From: Polynucleobacter sp. JS-Polo-80-F4
Lineage (GTDB): Bacteria > Pseudomonadota > Gammaproteobacteria > Burkholderiales > Burkholderiaceae
Reading direction: 5' to 3'
NCBI RefSeq assembly: GCF_018881965.1
Contig: NZ_JACVPI010000001.1
Span: forward strand, 1,494,018-1,558,017
DNA: 64,000 nt
The notes beneath the pieces are model-generated. The model searched no databases. It had not been told where the DNA came from and saw nothing but the letters and a program-made list of their open reading frames with translations. Made by a program: the position numbers and the translations under genes. How positions within the stretch are numbered: the stretch's first letter is position 1; each line of letters starts with the position of its first letter. This document shows, piece by piece, positions 46,450 through 54,557 of the stretch.

Positions 46450-46480
46450 CCCTATTTGCACTAAAAAGGTGCAAATAGGG
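46450..46480 (+). terminator. 12-bp perfect hairpin overlapping an NtrC-type site
   Basis: Arms CCCTATTTGCAC (46450-46461) and GTGCAAATAGGG (46469-46480) with a 7-nt loop, then TTATTT. It starts one base after the upstream stop codon and can terminate that operon, but its centre is also the first NtrC-like palindrome. Either or both roles are possible. Confidence 0.6.
46457..46473 (+). promoter_or_regulatory. NtrC-type binding site 1 upstream of glnA
   Basis: TGCACTAAAAAGGTGCA is a close match to the enhancer consensus TGCACC-N4-TGGTGCA (GCAC-N7-GTGC). It is centred at 46465, about 190 bp before the glnA start. Confidence 0.7.
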
Positions 46481-46508
46481 TTATTTGAGCTTATACGAGG
46501 GGTATTTG

Positions 46509-46525
46509 GGCACTTAAACAGTGCA
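46509..46525 (+). promoter_or_regulatory. NtrC-type binding site 2 upstream of glnA
   Basis: GCAC-N7-GTGC again (GGCACTTAAACAGTGCA), centred at 46517. The centre-to-centre distance to site 1 is 52 bp, about five helical turns, so both sites would face the same side of the DNA. Confidence 0.65.
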
Positions 46526-46574
46526 ATAATGAGCGTTCCCATTTGTTTGCTTCAGTAAATTACATACATCCATT

Positions 46575-46590
46575 AGGCATGTTTGATGCC
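46575..46590 (+). promoter_or_regulatory. Candidate sigma-54-like element or inverted repeat before glnA
   Basis: AGGCATGTTTGATGCC has GG and GC separated by 10 bp, the -24/-12 spacing of sigma-54 promoters. It would start transcription near 46601, 54 bp before glnA, placing the NtrC-type sites at about -84 and -136. However, it is also a simple inverted repeat (GGCAT / ATGCC), and the adjacent ntrC product lacks residues needed for sigma-54 activation. Confidence 0.35.
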
Positions 46591-46654
46591 TGGAATAAAC
46601 AAGGGTGTATGCCTTAAGTTTTGATTCCGAATTTAGTTAATAGAGGAGATTTGC

Positions 46655-48070
46655 ATGACGAAGACCGTCGCTGATGTGATGAAGTTAGTTAAAGAGAAAG
46701 AATGTACTTTCGTTGATTTCCGCTTTGTGGATACAAAGGGTAAAGAACAGCACACGACAGTTCCTATCTCTGCTTTTGACGAAGACAAATTTGAGAGCGG
46801 TCATGCATTTGACGGTTCTTCTATTGCTGGTTGGAAGGGTATTGAAGCTTCTGACATGTTGCTTAGACCAGATCCAACAGCTGCCTACATCGATCCATTC
46901 TATGAAGAGCCAACTTTGGTTCTGACATGTGACGTTATCGAGCCAGCTGATGGCAAAGGTTACGATCGCGATCCACGTTCTATCGCTAAGCGCGCTGAAG
47001 CCTATTTGAAGAGCACTGGCTTAGGTGATGCTGCTTACTTTGGTCCAGAGCCAGAGTTCTTTATTTTTGATGGCGTTCGTTGGGGCGCTGACATGCAGGG
47101 TTGTTTCGTGAAGATTGATTCTGAAGAGGCTCCATGGTCTTCAGGCGCAGAAATCGAAGGCGGCAACACTGGCCACCGTCCAGGTAAAAAAGGCGGTTAC
47201 TTCCCAGTTGCTCCAGTAGATACATTCCAGGATATGCGTTCTGAAATGTGTTTGATTCTTGAGTCATTAGGTATTCCAGTTGAAGTGCATCACCATGAAG
47301 TTGCTGGTCAAGGCCAAAACGAATTGGGTACTAAGTTCAGCACATTGGTACAACGCGCTGACTGGACTATCTGGCAGAAGTACGTTGTTCAAAACGTAGC
47401 TCATGCATACGGCAAGACAGCTACATTTATGCCTAAGCCTGTAGTTGGCGATAACGGTTCTGGTATGCACGTTCACCAATCTATTTGGAAAAACGGTGAG
47501 AACTTGTTTGCTGGTAACGGCTATGCAGGTTTGTCAGAGTTTGCATTGTTCTACATCGGCGGCATCATCAAGCACGCTAAAGCATTGAATGCGATTACTA
47601 ACCCAGGCACAAACTCATACAAGCGTTTGGTTCCAGGTTTTGAGGCTCCGGTGAAGTTGGCTTACTCAGCACGTAACCGTTCTGCTTCTATTCGTATTCC
47701 ACACGTTCCAAATCCTAAGGGTCGTCGTATTGAAACTCGTTTCCCAGATCCATTGGCTAACCCATACCTCTGCTTCTCAGCATTGATGATGGCTGGTTTG
47801 GATGGTGTTCAGAACAAGATTCATCCAGGCGAAGCTGCTGACAAGAACTTGTATGACTTGCCACCAGAAGAAGATGCAAAGATCCCAACCGTTTGCGCAA
47901 GCTTGGAAGAGGCGTTGGATGCATTGAAGAAAGATCACGAGTTCTTGACTCGCGGTGGTGTATTCACTGAGTCCATGATTGATGCATATATCAATTTGAA
48001 GATGGAAGATGTCACACGTTTCCGTATGACTACTCATCCTATCGAATTTGATATGTACTACTCCCTGTAA
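46655..48070 (+). CDS. glnA: Glutamine synthetase type I
   Basis: Dodecameric enzyme making glutamine from glutamate, ammonia and ATP. 471 residues, the GSI-beta length. [14 protein letters not shown] near residue 50, the metal and ammonia site region [10 protein letters not shown] near 130, and [16 protein letters not shown] near 262 are all present. The adenylylation tyrosine is Y400 in NLYDLPPEE, so control by GlnE is expected. A GAGGAG ribosome binding site is at 46642-46647. It heads the glnA-ntrB-ntrC cluster and has NtrC-type sites upstream. Confidence 0.98.
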   Translation: MTKTVADVMKLVKEKECTFVDFRFVDTKGKEQHTTVPISAFDEDKFESGHAFDGSSIAGWKGIEASDMLLRPDPTAAYIDPFYEEPTLVLTCDVIEPADGKGYDRDPRSIAKRAEAYLKSTGLGDAAYFGPEPEFFIFDGVRWGADMQGCFVKIDSEEAPWSSGAEIEGGNTGHRPGKKGGYFPVAPVDTFQDMRSEMCLILESLGIPVEVHHHEVAGQGQNELGTKFSTLVQRADWTIWQKYVVQNVAHAYGKTATFMPKPVVGDNGSGMHVHQSIWKNGENLFAGNGYAGLSEFALFYIGGIIKHAKALNAITNPGTNSYKRLVPGFEAPVKLAYSARNRSASIRIPHVPNPKGRRIETRFPDPLANPYLCFSALMMAGLDGVQNKIHPGEAADKNLYDLPPEEDAKIPTVCASLEEALDALKKDHEFLTRGGVFTESMIDAYINLKMEDVTRFRMTTHPIEFDMYYSL

Positions 48071-48084
48071 GCGAAGGAGAGAAC

Positions 48085-49218
48085 TTGAGCGCAGGTCTGT
48101 TGCGCAATTCGTTCAAGGGAGCAGCTTCGGCTGCTCCTTTTTTTCCGACATTGCTTGATCAGATGCCCAATGCCATCGTGGTATTTGAGGCCGAGAACCA
48201 ACAATTGGTGTACGTGAACCCAGCTGCTGAGTCAGCGCTGGATCTCTCGCGTAAATCGCTTGAGGGTCAGGCTGTGCACAATTTGTTTGGCGATAACGTT
48301 GCATTAAATGACATGATTTCTGAGGTGAAGTTAGGGCATGTCCTCGCGCAACGCCAAGAAATGATGTTGCATTCACTGCCAGGAAGCATTCATCAAGATT
48401 CCATTCCTGCGCACGTAGTGGTAGCAGCCCTAGAAGATCCCAACCTCATCATGATGGAGTGGTTTCCTATTGATCAACAGTTGCGAAGTGAGCGCGATGA
48501 ACGCGTGACGCAGCAAGTTGAGGCAAACAAGCAATTGATGCGCAATTTAGCGCATGAGATTAAAAATCCATTGGGCGGTATTCGTGGGGCAGCTCAGTTG
48601 CTCGAGTTTGAATTGCCTGATAAGGGTCTACGTGAATATACCCAAGTCATTATTAAGGAATCTGATCGCCTCCAGACTTTAGTGGATCGCCTCTTGGCGC
48701 CACATCGTAAGGCACATGTGATGGAGTCCTTCAATGTGCATGAAGCCTTAGAGCGTGTGCGCAGTCTAGTCTTGGCCGAGTTTCCAAAAGGTCTGCGAAT
48801 TATTCGTAACTACGACACGAGTCTTCCAGATGTGTTGGGGGATCGTGAGCAGTTGATTCAAGCAACCTTAAATATTGTTCATAACGCAGCACAAGCGCTT
48901 AGCGAAGAAATTAATAGCGGTGTTGCGCAAATTGAGTTGAAAACCCGCGTCGCGCGCTCAGTCACCATTGCAAAGCATCGCTATAAGTTGGCAATGGATC
49001 TGCATGTGATTGATAACGGCCCCGGCATTCCAGAAGAAATTATTGAGCGCATCTTCTTCCCGTTAGTTTCCGGCAGAGAAGGCGGCAGTGGGCTTGGTCT
49101 AACCTTAGCGCAAACCTTTGTTCAGCAGCACCAGGGCTTTATTGCTTGCAATAGTCGACCTGGACGTACCGATTTTCATATTCAAATTCCATACCGTAGG
49201 CAGGAGAAAGCATCATGA
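48085..49218 (+). CDS. glnL: Nitrogen regulation sensor kinase NtrB (GlnL)
   Basis: Cytoplasmic histidine kinase that responds to nitrogen status through PII and phosphorylates NtrC. 377 residues from TTG 48085, which has an AAGGAGAG ribosome binding site. An N-terminal PAS domain is at about 25-130 (QMPNAIVVFEAENQQLVYVNPAAE). The dimerisation box NLAHEIKNPLGG carries the phosphorylated H157. The catalytic domain shows the N box (NIVHNAAQAL), G1 (VIDNGPGIP) and G2 (GGSGLGLTLAQTFV). It is 14 bp after glnA and overlaps ntrC by 4 bp. PII (glnB) is not in the window. Confidence 0.95.
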   Translation: MSAGLLRNSFKGAASAAPFFPTLLDQMPNAIVVFEAENQQLVYVNPAAESALDLSRKSLEGQAVHNLFGDNVALNDMISEVKLGHVLAQRQEMMLHSLPGSIHQDSIPAHVVVAALEDPNLIMMEWFPIDQQLRSERDERVTQQVEANKQLMRNLAHEIKNPLGGIRGAAQLLEFELPDKGLREYTQVIIKESDRLQTLVDRLLAPHRKAHVMESFNVHEALERVRSLVLAEFPKGLRIIRNYDTSLPDVLGDREQLIQATLNIVHNAAQALSEEINSGVAQIELKTRVARSVTIAKHRYKLAMDLHVIDNGPGIPEEIIERIFFPLVSGREGGSGLGLTLAQTFVQQHQGFIACNSRPGRTDFHIQIPYRRQEKAS

Positions 49219-50666
49219 AACCAATTTGGATCGTCGACGATGATCAATCCATTCGTTGGGTCTTAGAAAAAGCATTGGCGCGTGAGAATATTCCGCATAG
49301 GAGCTTCTCAAACCCAAATGACGTACTGAATGCTTTGGAAAAAGAATCTCCACAGGTTTTGATTTCCGATATTCGCATGCCACGTGGCAATGGATTGGAT
49401 CTGTTACAGCATGTGAAGGCGAGCCACCCGAATTTGCCAGTCATCATCATGACGGCCTACTCCGATTTAGATTCTGCGGTCTCTTCCTTCCAGGGCGGCG
49501 CCTTTGAGTACCTCACAAAACCTTTTGATGTAGAAAAAGCGATTGAGTTGATTCGTCGTGCGGTAGAGCAGGGCATTCGCAATGACTCTGGAGCAAAAGA
49601 TCTCAGCGCTTGGAGGCAAGATGCCACCGAGATTATTGGTCAAGCACCAGCAATGCAGGAAATCTTCCGCGCCATTGGTCGCCTGGCTCAATCTAACGCC
49701 ACAGTACTTATTACTGGCGAGTCTGGTACCGGCAAAGAGATGGTTGCGCATGCGCTGCACAAGCACAGTCCGTGCGCAAAGGGCCCATTTGTTTCTCTAA
49801 GCACTTCCGCTGTACCAAAGGACTTATTAGAGTCTGAATTATTTGGCCATGAGCGTGGCGCTTTCCCGGGAGCCCAAACCTTACGTCGTGGTCGCTTTGA
49901 GCAAGCTGATGGTGGTACTCTATTTCTAGGTGAGGTAGGCGATCTACCATTTGATCTGCAAACCCGTTTACTTCGCGTTTTGACTGATGGGCATTTTTAT
50001 CGCATCGGCGGTCAAGATCCGATCAAGGCAAACGTTCGCATTATTGCCTCAACACATCAAAATCTGGATGCCAGAGTGGCAGCTGGATTCTTCCGCGAAG
50101 ATTTATTGCATCGCTTGAATGTCATTCGTTTGCGTATGCCTTCATTGCGTGAGCGTAGTGAGGATATTCCGATGTTGGCAAGACATTTCATGTTGAGCTG
50201 CGCTAAATCATTGGGTGTTGAGCCTAAAAAATTGTCGGATGAAGTTTTAAAAGAAATGAGCGCAATGCCATTTTCAGGAAACGTTCGTCAATTAGAGAAC
50301 TTATGTCACTGGTTAACGGTGATGACGTCTGCAAATGTGATTGGCGTAAGTGATCTTCCAGCTGACATCGTTGCAGAAGCAAGCGAGCAACCTATCGTTA
50401 TTCATGGTGAGTCTTCTCCAAGCAATCCCGTTGCTACTAAGGTGGCTGTAGGTGATTGGGAGGGTGGACTAGGGCGTCTTGCTGTCAAGATGTTGCAGGA
50501 TGGCGATAAAGAGGTTTTTGATGCTTTGACTGCACGCTTTGAAAAAGCAGTGCTACAAGCGGCGCTTGAGGTGACAAGGGGTAGAAGGGTGGAGGCTGCA
50601 CAACGCCTTGGCATTGGGCGTAATACGATCACCCGTAAGCTGCAAGAGTTAGGTATTGATGACTGA
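49215..50666 (+). CDS. glnG: Nitrogen regulation response regulator NtrC (GlnG), atypical AAA+ domain
   Basis: Three-domain regulator of 483 residues. The receiver domain has the phospho-acceptor D52 (LISDIRMPRG) and K in LTKPFD. The AAA+ domain starts near residue 140 with Walker A GESGTGKE intact. Two key positions are changed: the sigma-54-contacting loop, GAFTGA in typical NtrC, is GAFPGA at 215-220 (P218), and Walker B, normally FLDE, is FLGE (G239). Other landmarks such as HRLNVIRLRMPSLRERSEDIP remain. The C-terminal Fis-type HTH (RRVEAAQRLGIGRNTITRKLQELG) is normal, so DNA binding is expected. This suggests an activator that does not use sigma-54 and may not hydrolyse ATP. It overlaps ntrB and xth. 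Confidence 0.93.
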   Translation: MKPIWIVDDDQSIRWVLEKALARENIPHRSFSNPNDVLNALEKESPQVLISDIRMPRGNGLDLLQHVKASHPNLPVIIMTAYSDLDSAVSSFQGGAFEYLTKPFDVEKAIELIRRAVEQGIRNDSGAKDLSAWRQDATEIIGQAPAMQEIFRAIGRLAQSNATVLITGESGTGKEMVAHALHKHSPCAKGPFVSLSTSAVPKDLLESELFGHERGAFPGAQTLRRGRFEQADGGTLFLGEVGDLPFDLQTRLLRVLTDGHFYRIGGQDPIKANVRIIASTHQNLDARVAAGFFREDLLHRLNVIRLRMPSLRERSEDIPMLARHFMLSCAKSLGVEPKKLSDEVLKEMSAMPFSGNVRQLENLCHWLTVMTSANVIGVSDLPADIVAEASEQPIVIHGESSPSNPVATKVAVGDWEGGLGRLAVKMLQDGDKEVFDALTARFEKAVLQAALEVTRGRRVEAAQRLGIGRNTITRKLQELGIDD

Positions 50667-51507
50667 TTTTGTTCGAATAGCGGCGTGGAACGTGAACTCT
50701 TTAAAAGTTCGCCTTCCACAAGTCTTGCGTTGGCTGCAAGATCAGGAAAAAAAGAAACAGCCAATTGATGCGCTTTGTTTGCAAGAGTTAAAGCTCACGG
50801 ATGATAAGTATCCCCATAAGGAACTCGAGGATGCTGGTTATTTAAGTTTGGCTGCTGGGCAAAAGACTTATAACGGTGTTGCGATCATATTGCGCAAAGC
50901 AGCGCTAGCACCAATTTCTTCTGATATCGAGACGGCGTTTCTCAAGCCCATCAGAAATATTCCAAACTACCTAGATGAGCAGCAGCGTATTCTTGCTGCG
51001 ACAGTGTGTTTTGCCGGTACGCAACCAATGCGACTGGTGTCGGCCTATTTTCCCAATGGGCAATCGCCTGACAGCGATAAGTTCCAATATAAACTGGGCT
51101 GGTTGAGCGCATTACAAGCTTGGCTAACAGATGAGCTTCAACAGAACCAGCGATTGGCGCTCTTGGGGGATTTCAATATTGCTCCAGCGGATGAGGATGT
51201 CCATGACCCTAAAGCGTGGGAAGGGCAGAATTTGGTTTCTCCACCAGAGCGTGATGCGTTTCAAGAGCTCATTAAGCTTGGGTTTACGGATTCTTTCAGA
51301 ATGTTTGAACAGGCACCCAAAACCTTTAGTTGGTGGGACTACCGCATGATGGGTTTTAGAAGGAACGCCGGAATGCGTATTGACCATATCTTGCTGAGTG
51401 AGACTCTCAAAGAGCAATGCTCCGCCAGCATGGTGGATAAGGAGCCTAGAACCTGGGAGCAGCCATCTGACCATGCTCCAGTGATTGCCCAGATCAAAAA
51501 GTCTTAA
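50659..51507 (+). CDS. xth: Exodeoxyribonuclease III
   Basis: AP endonuclease and 3'-phosphodiesterase of base-excision repair. 282 residues from ATG 50659 (MTDFVRIAAWNVNSLKVRL), overlapping the ntrC stop by 8 bp. ALCLQELKLTD near residue 38 supplies the metal-binding glutamate. GDFNIAPADEDVHDP near 160 gives the aspartate/asparagine pair, and the ending WEQPSDHAPVIAQ gives the catalytic aspartate-histidine. Placement after ntrC is probably only operonic. Confidence 0.95.
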   Translation: MTDFVRIAAWNVNSLKVRLPQVLRWLQDQEKKKQPIDALCLQELKLTDDKYPHKELEDAGYLSLAAGQKTYNGVAIILRKAALAPISSDIETAFLKPIRNIPNYLDEQQRILAATVCFAGTQPMRLVSAYFPNGQSPDSDKFQYKLGWLSALQAWLTDELQQNQRLALLGDFNIAPADEDVHDPKAWEGQNLVSPPERDAFQELIKLGFTDSFRMFEQAPKTFSWWDYRMMGFRRNAGMRIDHILLSETLKEQCSASMVDKEPRTWEQPSDHAPVIAQIKKS

Positions 51508-51552
51508 TACGGCAGCTCCAGCCTTGCATTGGCCCGGCATTCTGAATCTTGC

Positions 51553-51569
51553 TTTATCCTTATGATAAA
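51553..51569. promoter_or_regulatory. Palindrome upstream of the RND efflux operon
   Basis: TTTATC-CTTAT-GATAAA, perfect 6-bp arms around a 5-nt centre, 57 bp before the first efflux gene. It could be an operator, but no regulator gene is adjacent, and short AT-rich palindromes occur by chance. Confidence 0.25.
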
Positions 51570-51625
51570 TATCAATAATTTCTTGCCCTTAGGCCAAGTA
51601 ATCCGTTTGAAAATAAAGCCCTTGA

Positions 51626-53305
51626 ATGCTATTCACTAGAAACACGATTACACATGCATTAATCATTTCCGGCACTTTGATGCTTGCCGGTTGCATGATG
51701 GTTGGTCCTGATTATGCAAGACCTCCGGTTAAAGCTGCGAATGAATATAAATCAACCACTCAAACTGAATTTACAGAATCTTTGGGTGAAAACTCAAACA
51801 AGATTCTAGATCCCGTAGAGTGGTGGCAGAGCTTTAATGACCCAACGCTCGATATCCTATTAAAGCAAGCAACAGCTCAAAACCTGACGCTGCAGCAAAC
51901 TGCCTTGCGGATATATCAATTGCAGGCCCAACTTGGAGTGAGCGATGCTACGTTATTGCCATCCGCCAATCTAACCGCCTCTTATTCGAATAGCCGCAAT
52001 AGCGCAATTCAAGAGGCGATTAATGATTCTAATAATCTAGTCTCTAAAAATGCCTTAATTCAAATGAGTTGGGAGCTAGACTTTTGGGGAAAGAATCGCC
52101 GCGGCATTCAAAGTTCTTTGACTTCTTATTTATCTGGGGTTGCTGCCTACTATTCGGCTGATGTTTCTTTAACTGCAGACGTCGCTAATACCTATATCAA
52201 TATTCGCAACTATGAAGAGCTAATTGAGGTTGCCAAAACCAATCTGGCTTTGCAAAAGGAAAGTTTACGTATTGCAGGCGCCCGTTTTAAATATGGCGCC
52301 ACTTCGATGTTAGACCTGAGTCAAGCACAAGCCCAGTATGAACAGACAAAGGCCCAGATTCCAGCATTGATCGCGAATTTAAAGAAGAATCAGCATGCCA
52401 TGAGTATTTTGCTTGGCGAGCCTCCTGAGTACTATGAAAAGACTTACGGAAACACCAAAGGAACTCTCAAGCCTCCAACTGCCCTGGGGGTCGGTATGCC
52501 AAGGGACTTGTTGCGTCGTCGCCCTGATGTACTTCAGGCTGAGTTCGATGCTGCTTCTAAATCTGCCTTAATTGGCGTAAGTAAGGCGCAACTATACCCA
52601 TCATTTACCTTAACTGGCATCTTTGGTTATGCCACCTCAAATTACGGAACTTTGTCCTCTGCGAATTTATTTAGTTGGGGTAATAACTCTACTGGGGTAA
52701 ATGCTGGAATTTCCTTACCGCTGTTTTATCGGGGGGCGATCGTGGATCAGGTCCGAGTACAGGATGCTATCTTTCAGCAGAGCCTTTTGGCCTATCAAAA
52801 CCAAGTATTGAATGCACAGAAAGAGGTTGAAGATTCGCTCATTACTATCTCGACCACTAAAAGTTCAAAAGAAGATTTAGCCCGCGGCGTGATCGCAGCG
52901 CAAAGTGCTGCAGATTTAGCTCTTGAGCGTTACAAGGCGGGGCAGAATGATTACACCACGGTGATCACGGCACAGCAGAATCTATTGAATATCCAAAACT
53001 CTTTAGTCCAAACTTCATCTAATGAGCTCATCGGCTATGTGGGCGCTTTTAAAGCGCTTGGCGGCGGCTGGACTGCAGACATGGCTCCTCCTAAATTACC
53101 AGACCAGATGATTGCTGATATGACCGATCGAACCGATTGGGGTTCTGTCTTGACAAGAGCAGGTGACCCATTAACAGTTAAGGTTGGAAAATTTTTGGTA
53201 GATGCTCCGGATCCCTCAAAGCCTGCACAAACTGCAGTGCCAGCAAAATCGAACACACCCTCAAACACACCTATTACGCCGAATCAGGGAAGTACTGCGC
53301 CATGA
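51626..53305 (+). CDS. NodT-family outer membrane efflux lipoprotein
   Basis: Outer-membrane channel (TolC-like) of a tripartite efflux pump, 559 residues. A signal peptide with lipobox LAGC (near residue 23) is followed by VGPDYARPPV, the NodT-family start. It has two outer membrane factor repeats: WELDFWGKNRRGIQSSLTSYLSG near residue 150 and GISLPLFYRGAIVDQ near 365. DLLRRRPDVLQAEFDAASKSALIGVSKAQLYPSFTLTGIFGY is also typical. The C-terminus has an extra about 60 residues rich in proline and threonine. The final ATGA overlaps the membrane-fusion gene. Confidence 0.92.
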   Translation: MLFTRNTITHALIISGTLMLAGCMMVGPDYARPPVKAANEYKSTTQTEFTESLGENSNKILDPVEWWQSFNDPTLDILLKQATAQNLTLQQTALRIYQLQAQLGVSDATLLPSANLTASYSNSRNSAIQEAINDSNNLVSKNALIQMSWELDFWGKNRRGIQSSLTSYLSGVAAYYSADVSLTADVANTYINIRNYEELIEVAKTNLALQKESLRIAGARFKYGATSMLDLSQAQAQYEQTKAQIPALIANLKKNQHAMSILLGEPPEYYEKTYGNTKGTLKPPTALGVGMPRDLLRRRPDVLQAEFDAASKSALIGVSKAQLYPSFTLTGIFGYATSNYGTLSSANLFSWGNNSTGVNAGISLPLFYRGAIVDQVRVQDAIFQQSLLAYQNQVLNAQKEVEDSLITISTTKSSKEDLARGVIAAQSAADLALERYKAGQNDYTTVITAQQNLLNIQNSLVQTSSNELIGYVGAFKALGGGWTADMAPPKLPDQMIADMTDRTDWGSVLTRAGDPLTVKVGKFLVDAPDPSKPAQTAVPAKSNTPSNTPITPNQGSTAP

Positions 53306-54555
53306 AAGAACTATTAATAAAAGCCAAACTTTTGCTGATGCCCTTATGGGAGAAGCTTGTAATTCTATGGGGTTCGCTCTTAGGAAAGTGGAATACGTTC
53401 CTTGGAAAATTGAGTACGGTTGAAATTCCTATTCTCAAAAAGAAACTTTCACCTCGGACGATTGGCGTATCTTTCTGTGTTCTGATCGCCTTGATTGTGA
53501 TTATTTGTTTGAAGTCCTGTGGCAAAGAAGTGAAGCAGATGCCAATTCCAGTGACCACTGCGCAACCGCTTTCTCAAGAGATTCGTAGCTTTGCAACTTT
53601 TGATGGTTTGGTAGACCCATACCTCACCGTAAACCTGGATGCACGGGTTAAGGGTTATCTCACTAAGATTGGTTTCGCTGACGGAGCGATGGTCAAGAAG
53701 GGCGATCTTCTATTTGTCATTGAGCAAGACCAATATATACAAGAGGTGAAATTAAAGCAGGCAATTTATACCGAAGCGAAGCTTGAGTATGGCCGACAGA
53801 AATCTTTGCTGAAAGAAAATGCAACCTCTCAGGCTGCCGTTGATAAAGCCTTATCCCAATTTCAGCAATCGGAAGCTAATTTAACCCTCGCAAAGATTAA
53901 TTTGGGTTATACCGAAATCAGGGCACCATTTGATGGGCTTATGGGAAGACACTTATTGGATGTCGGCACCTATTTAGATAGCACTACCAAAGGCGTTCAA
54001 CTCTCCACCATTCAGCAGATCTCACCAATTTATGTCTACTTCTCTATTAATGAGAGGGATTACTTAAAGTTTCAAAAGGGTCAAGATGCAAATGCAGAAC
54101 GCAAGTCTGAAGTCAATACTTTGCCTATCTATGCAGGTCTGCAGGGTGAAGTTGGATATCCTTTTGAGGGCGTTTTGGATTACGCTGCCAATTTAATTTC
54201 AACCGATACTGGATCCTTGCAATTACGCGCAATCTTTAAAAACGAGAAGTATGAGTTGATCCCTGGATTGTATGCACGTGTCATGGCCCAGTATGGCCCC
54301 CCAAGACAAGCCTTGTTGTTACCCAAGACTGCTGTAATGACAGATCAAGTAGGTGACTATGTCTTTGTTTTAGATGAGGCAATGCGCGCTCAACGCCAAG
54401 ACATTACTTTGGGCCAGCGCTTCGAAAAGAATGTTGAGATTACTAAAGGTCTAACGAATACTAGTAAGGTAGTTATTAATGGATTTATCAATCTCAGTAT
54501 TAATCAGGTTGCTAAACCAACAGAGGTCACGCTTGAGGCAATGCCAGCCCGATAA
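53302..54555 (+). CDS. RND efflux membrane fusion protein
   Basis: Periplasmic adaptor of the pump, 417 residues. The body is standard: barrel-sandwich (lipoyl) halves around VKGYLTKIGFADGAMVKKGDLLFVI and YTEIRAPFDGLMGRHLLDVGTYL, an alpha-hairpin between them, and beta-barrel and membrane-proximal domains ending with SKVVINGFINL. The N-terminus is unusual: about 50 cytoplasmic residues rich in tryptophan, leucine and lysine precede the membrane helix at about 54-70, which is not a lipoprotein signal. It overlaps the upstream gene by 4 bp. Confidence 0.92.
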   Translation: MKELLIKAKLLLMPLWEKLVILWGSLLGKWNTFLGKLSTVEIPILKKKLSPRTIGVSFCVLIALIVIICLKSCGKEVKQMPIPVTTAQPLSQEIRSFATFDGLVDPYLTVNLDARVKGYLTKIGFADGAMVKKGDLLFVIEQDQYIQEVKLKQAIYTEAKLEYGRQKSLLKENATSQAAVDKALSQFQQSEANLTLAKINLGYTEIRAPFDGLMGRHLLDVGTYLDSTTKGVQLSTIQQISPIYVYFSINERDYLKFQKGQDANAERKSEVNTLPIYAGLQGEVGYPFEGVLDYAANLISTDTGSLQLRAIFKNEKYELIPGLYARVMAQYGPPRQALLLPKTAVMTDQVGDYVFVLDEAMRAQRQDITLGQRFEKNVEITKGLTNTSKVVINGFINLSINQVAKPTEVTLEAMPAR

Positions 54556-54557
54556 CT

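Noticed and set aside
46540-46620. Sigma-70 promoter for glnA
   Set aside because: I tried several TTGNNN and TATNNT pairs but none had both good hexamers and 16-18 bp spacing; not claimed, though the altered NtrC suggests one may exist.
51562-51639. 25-codon ORF before the RND operon
   Set aside because: No ribosome binding site, no hydrophobic or conserved pattern, and it runs into the start of the real gene in another frame.
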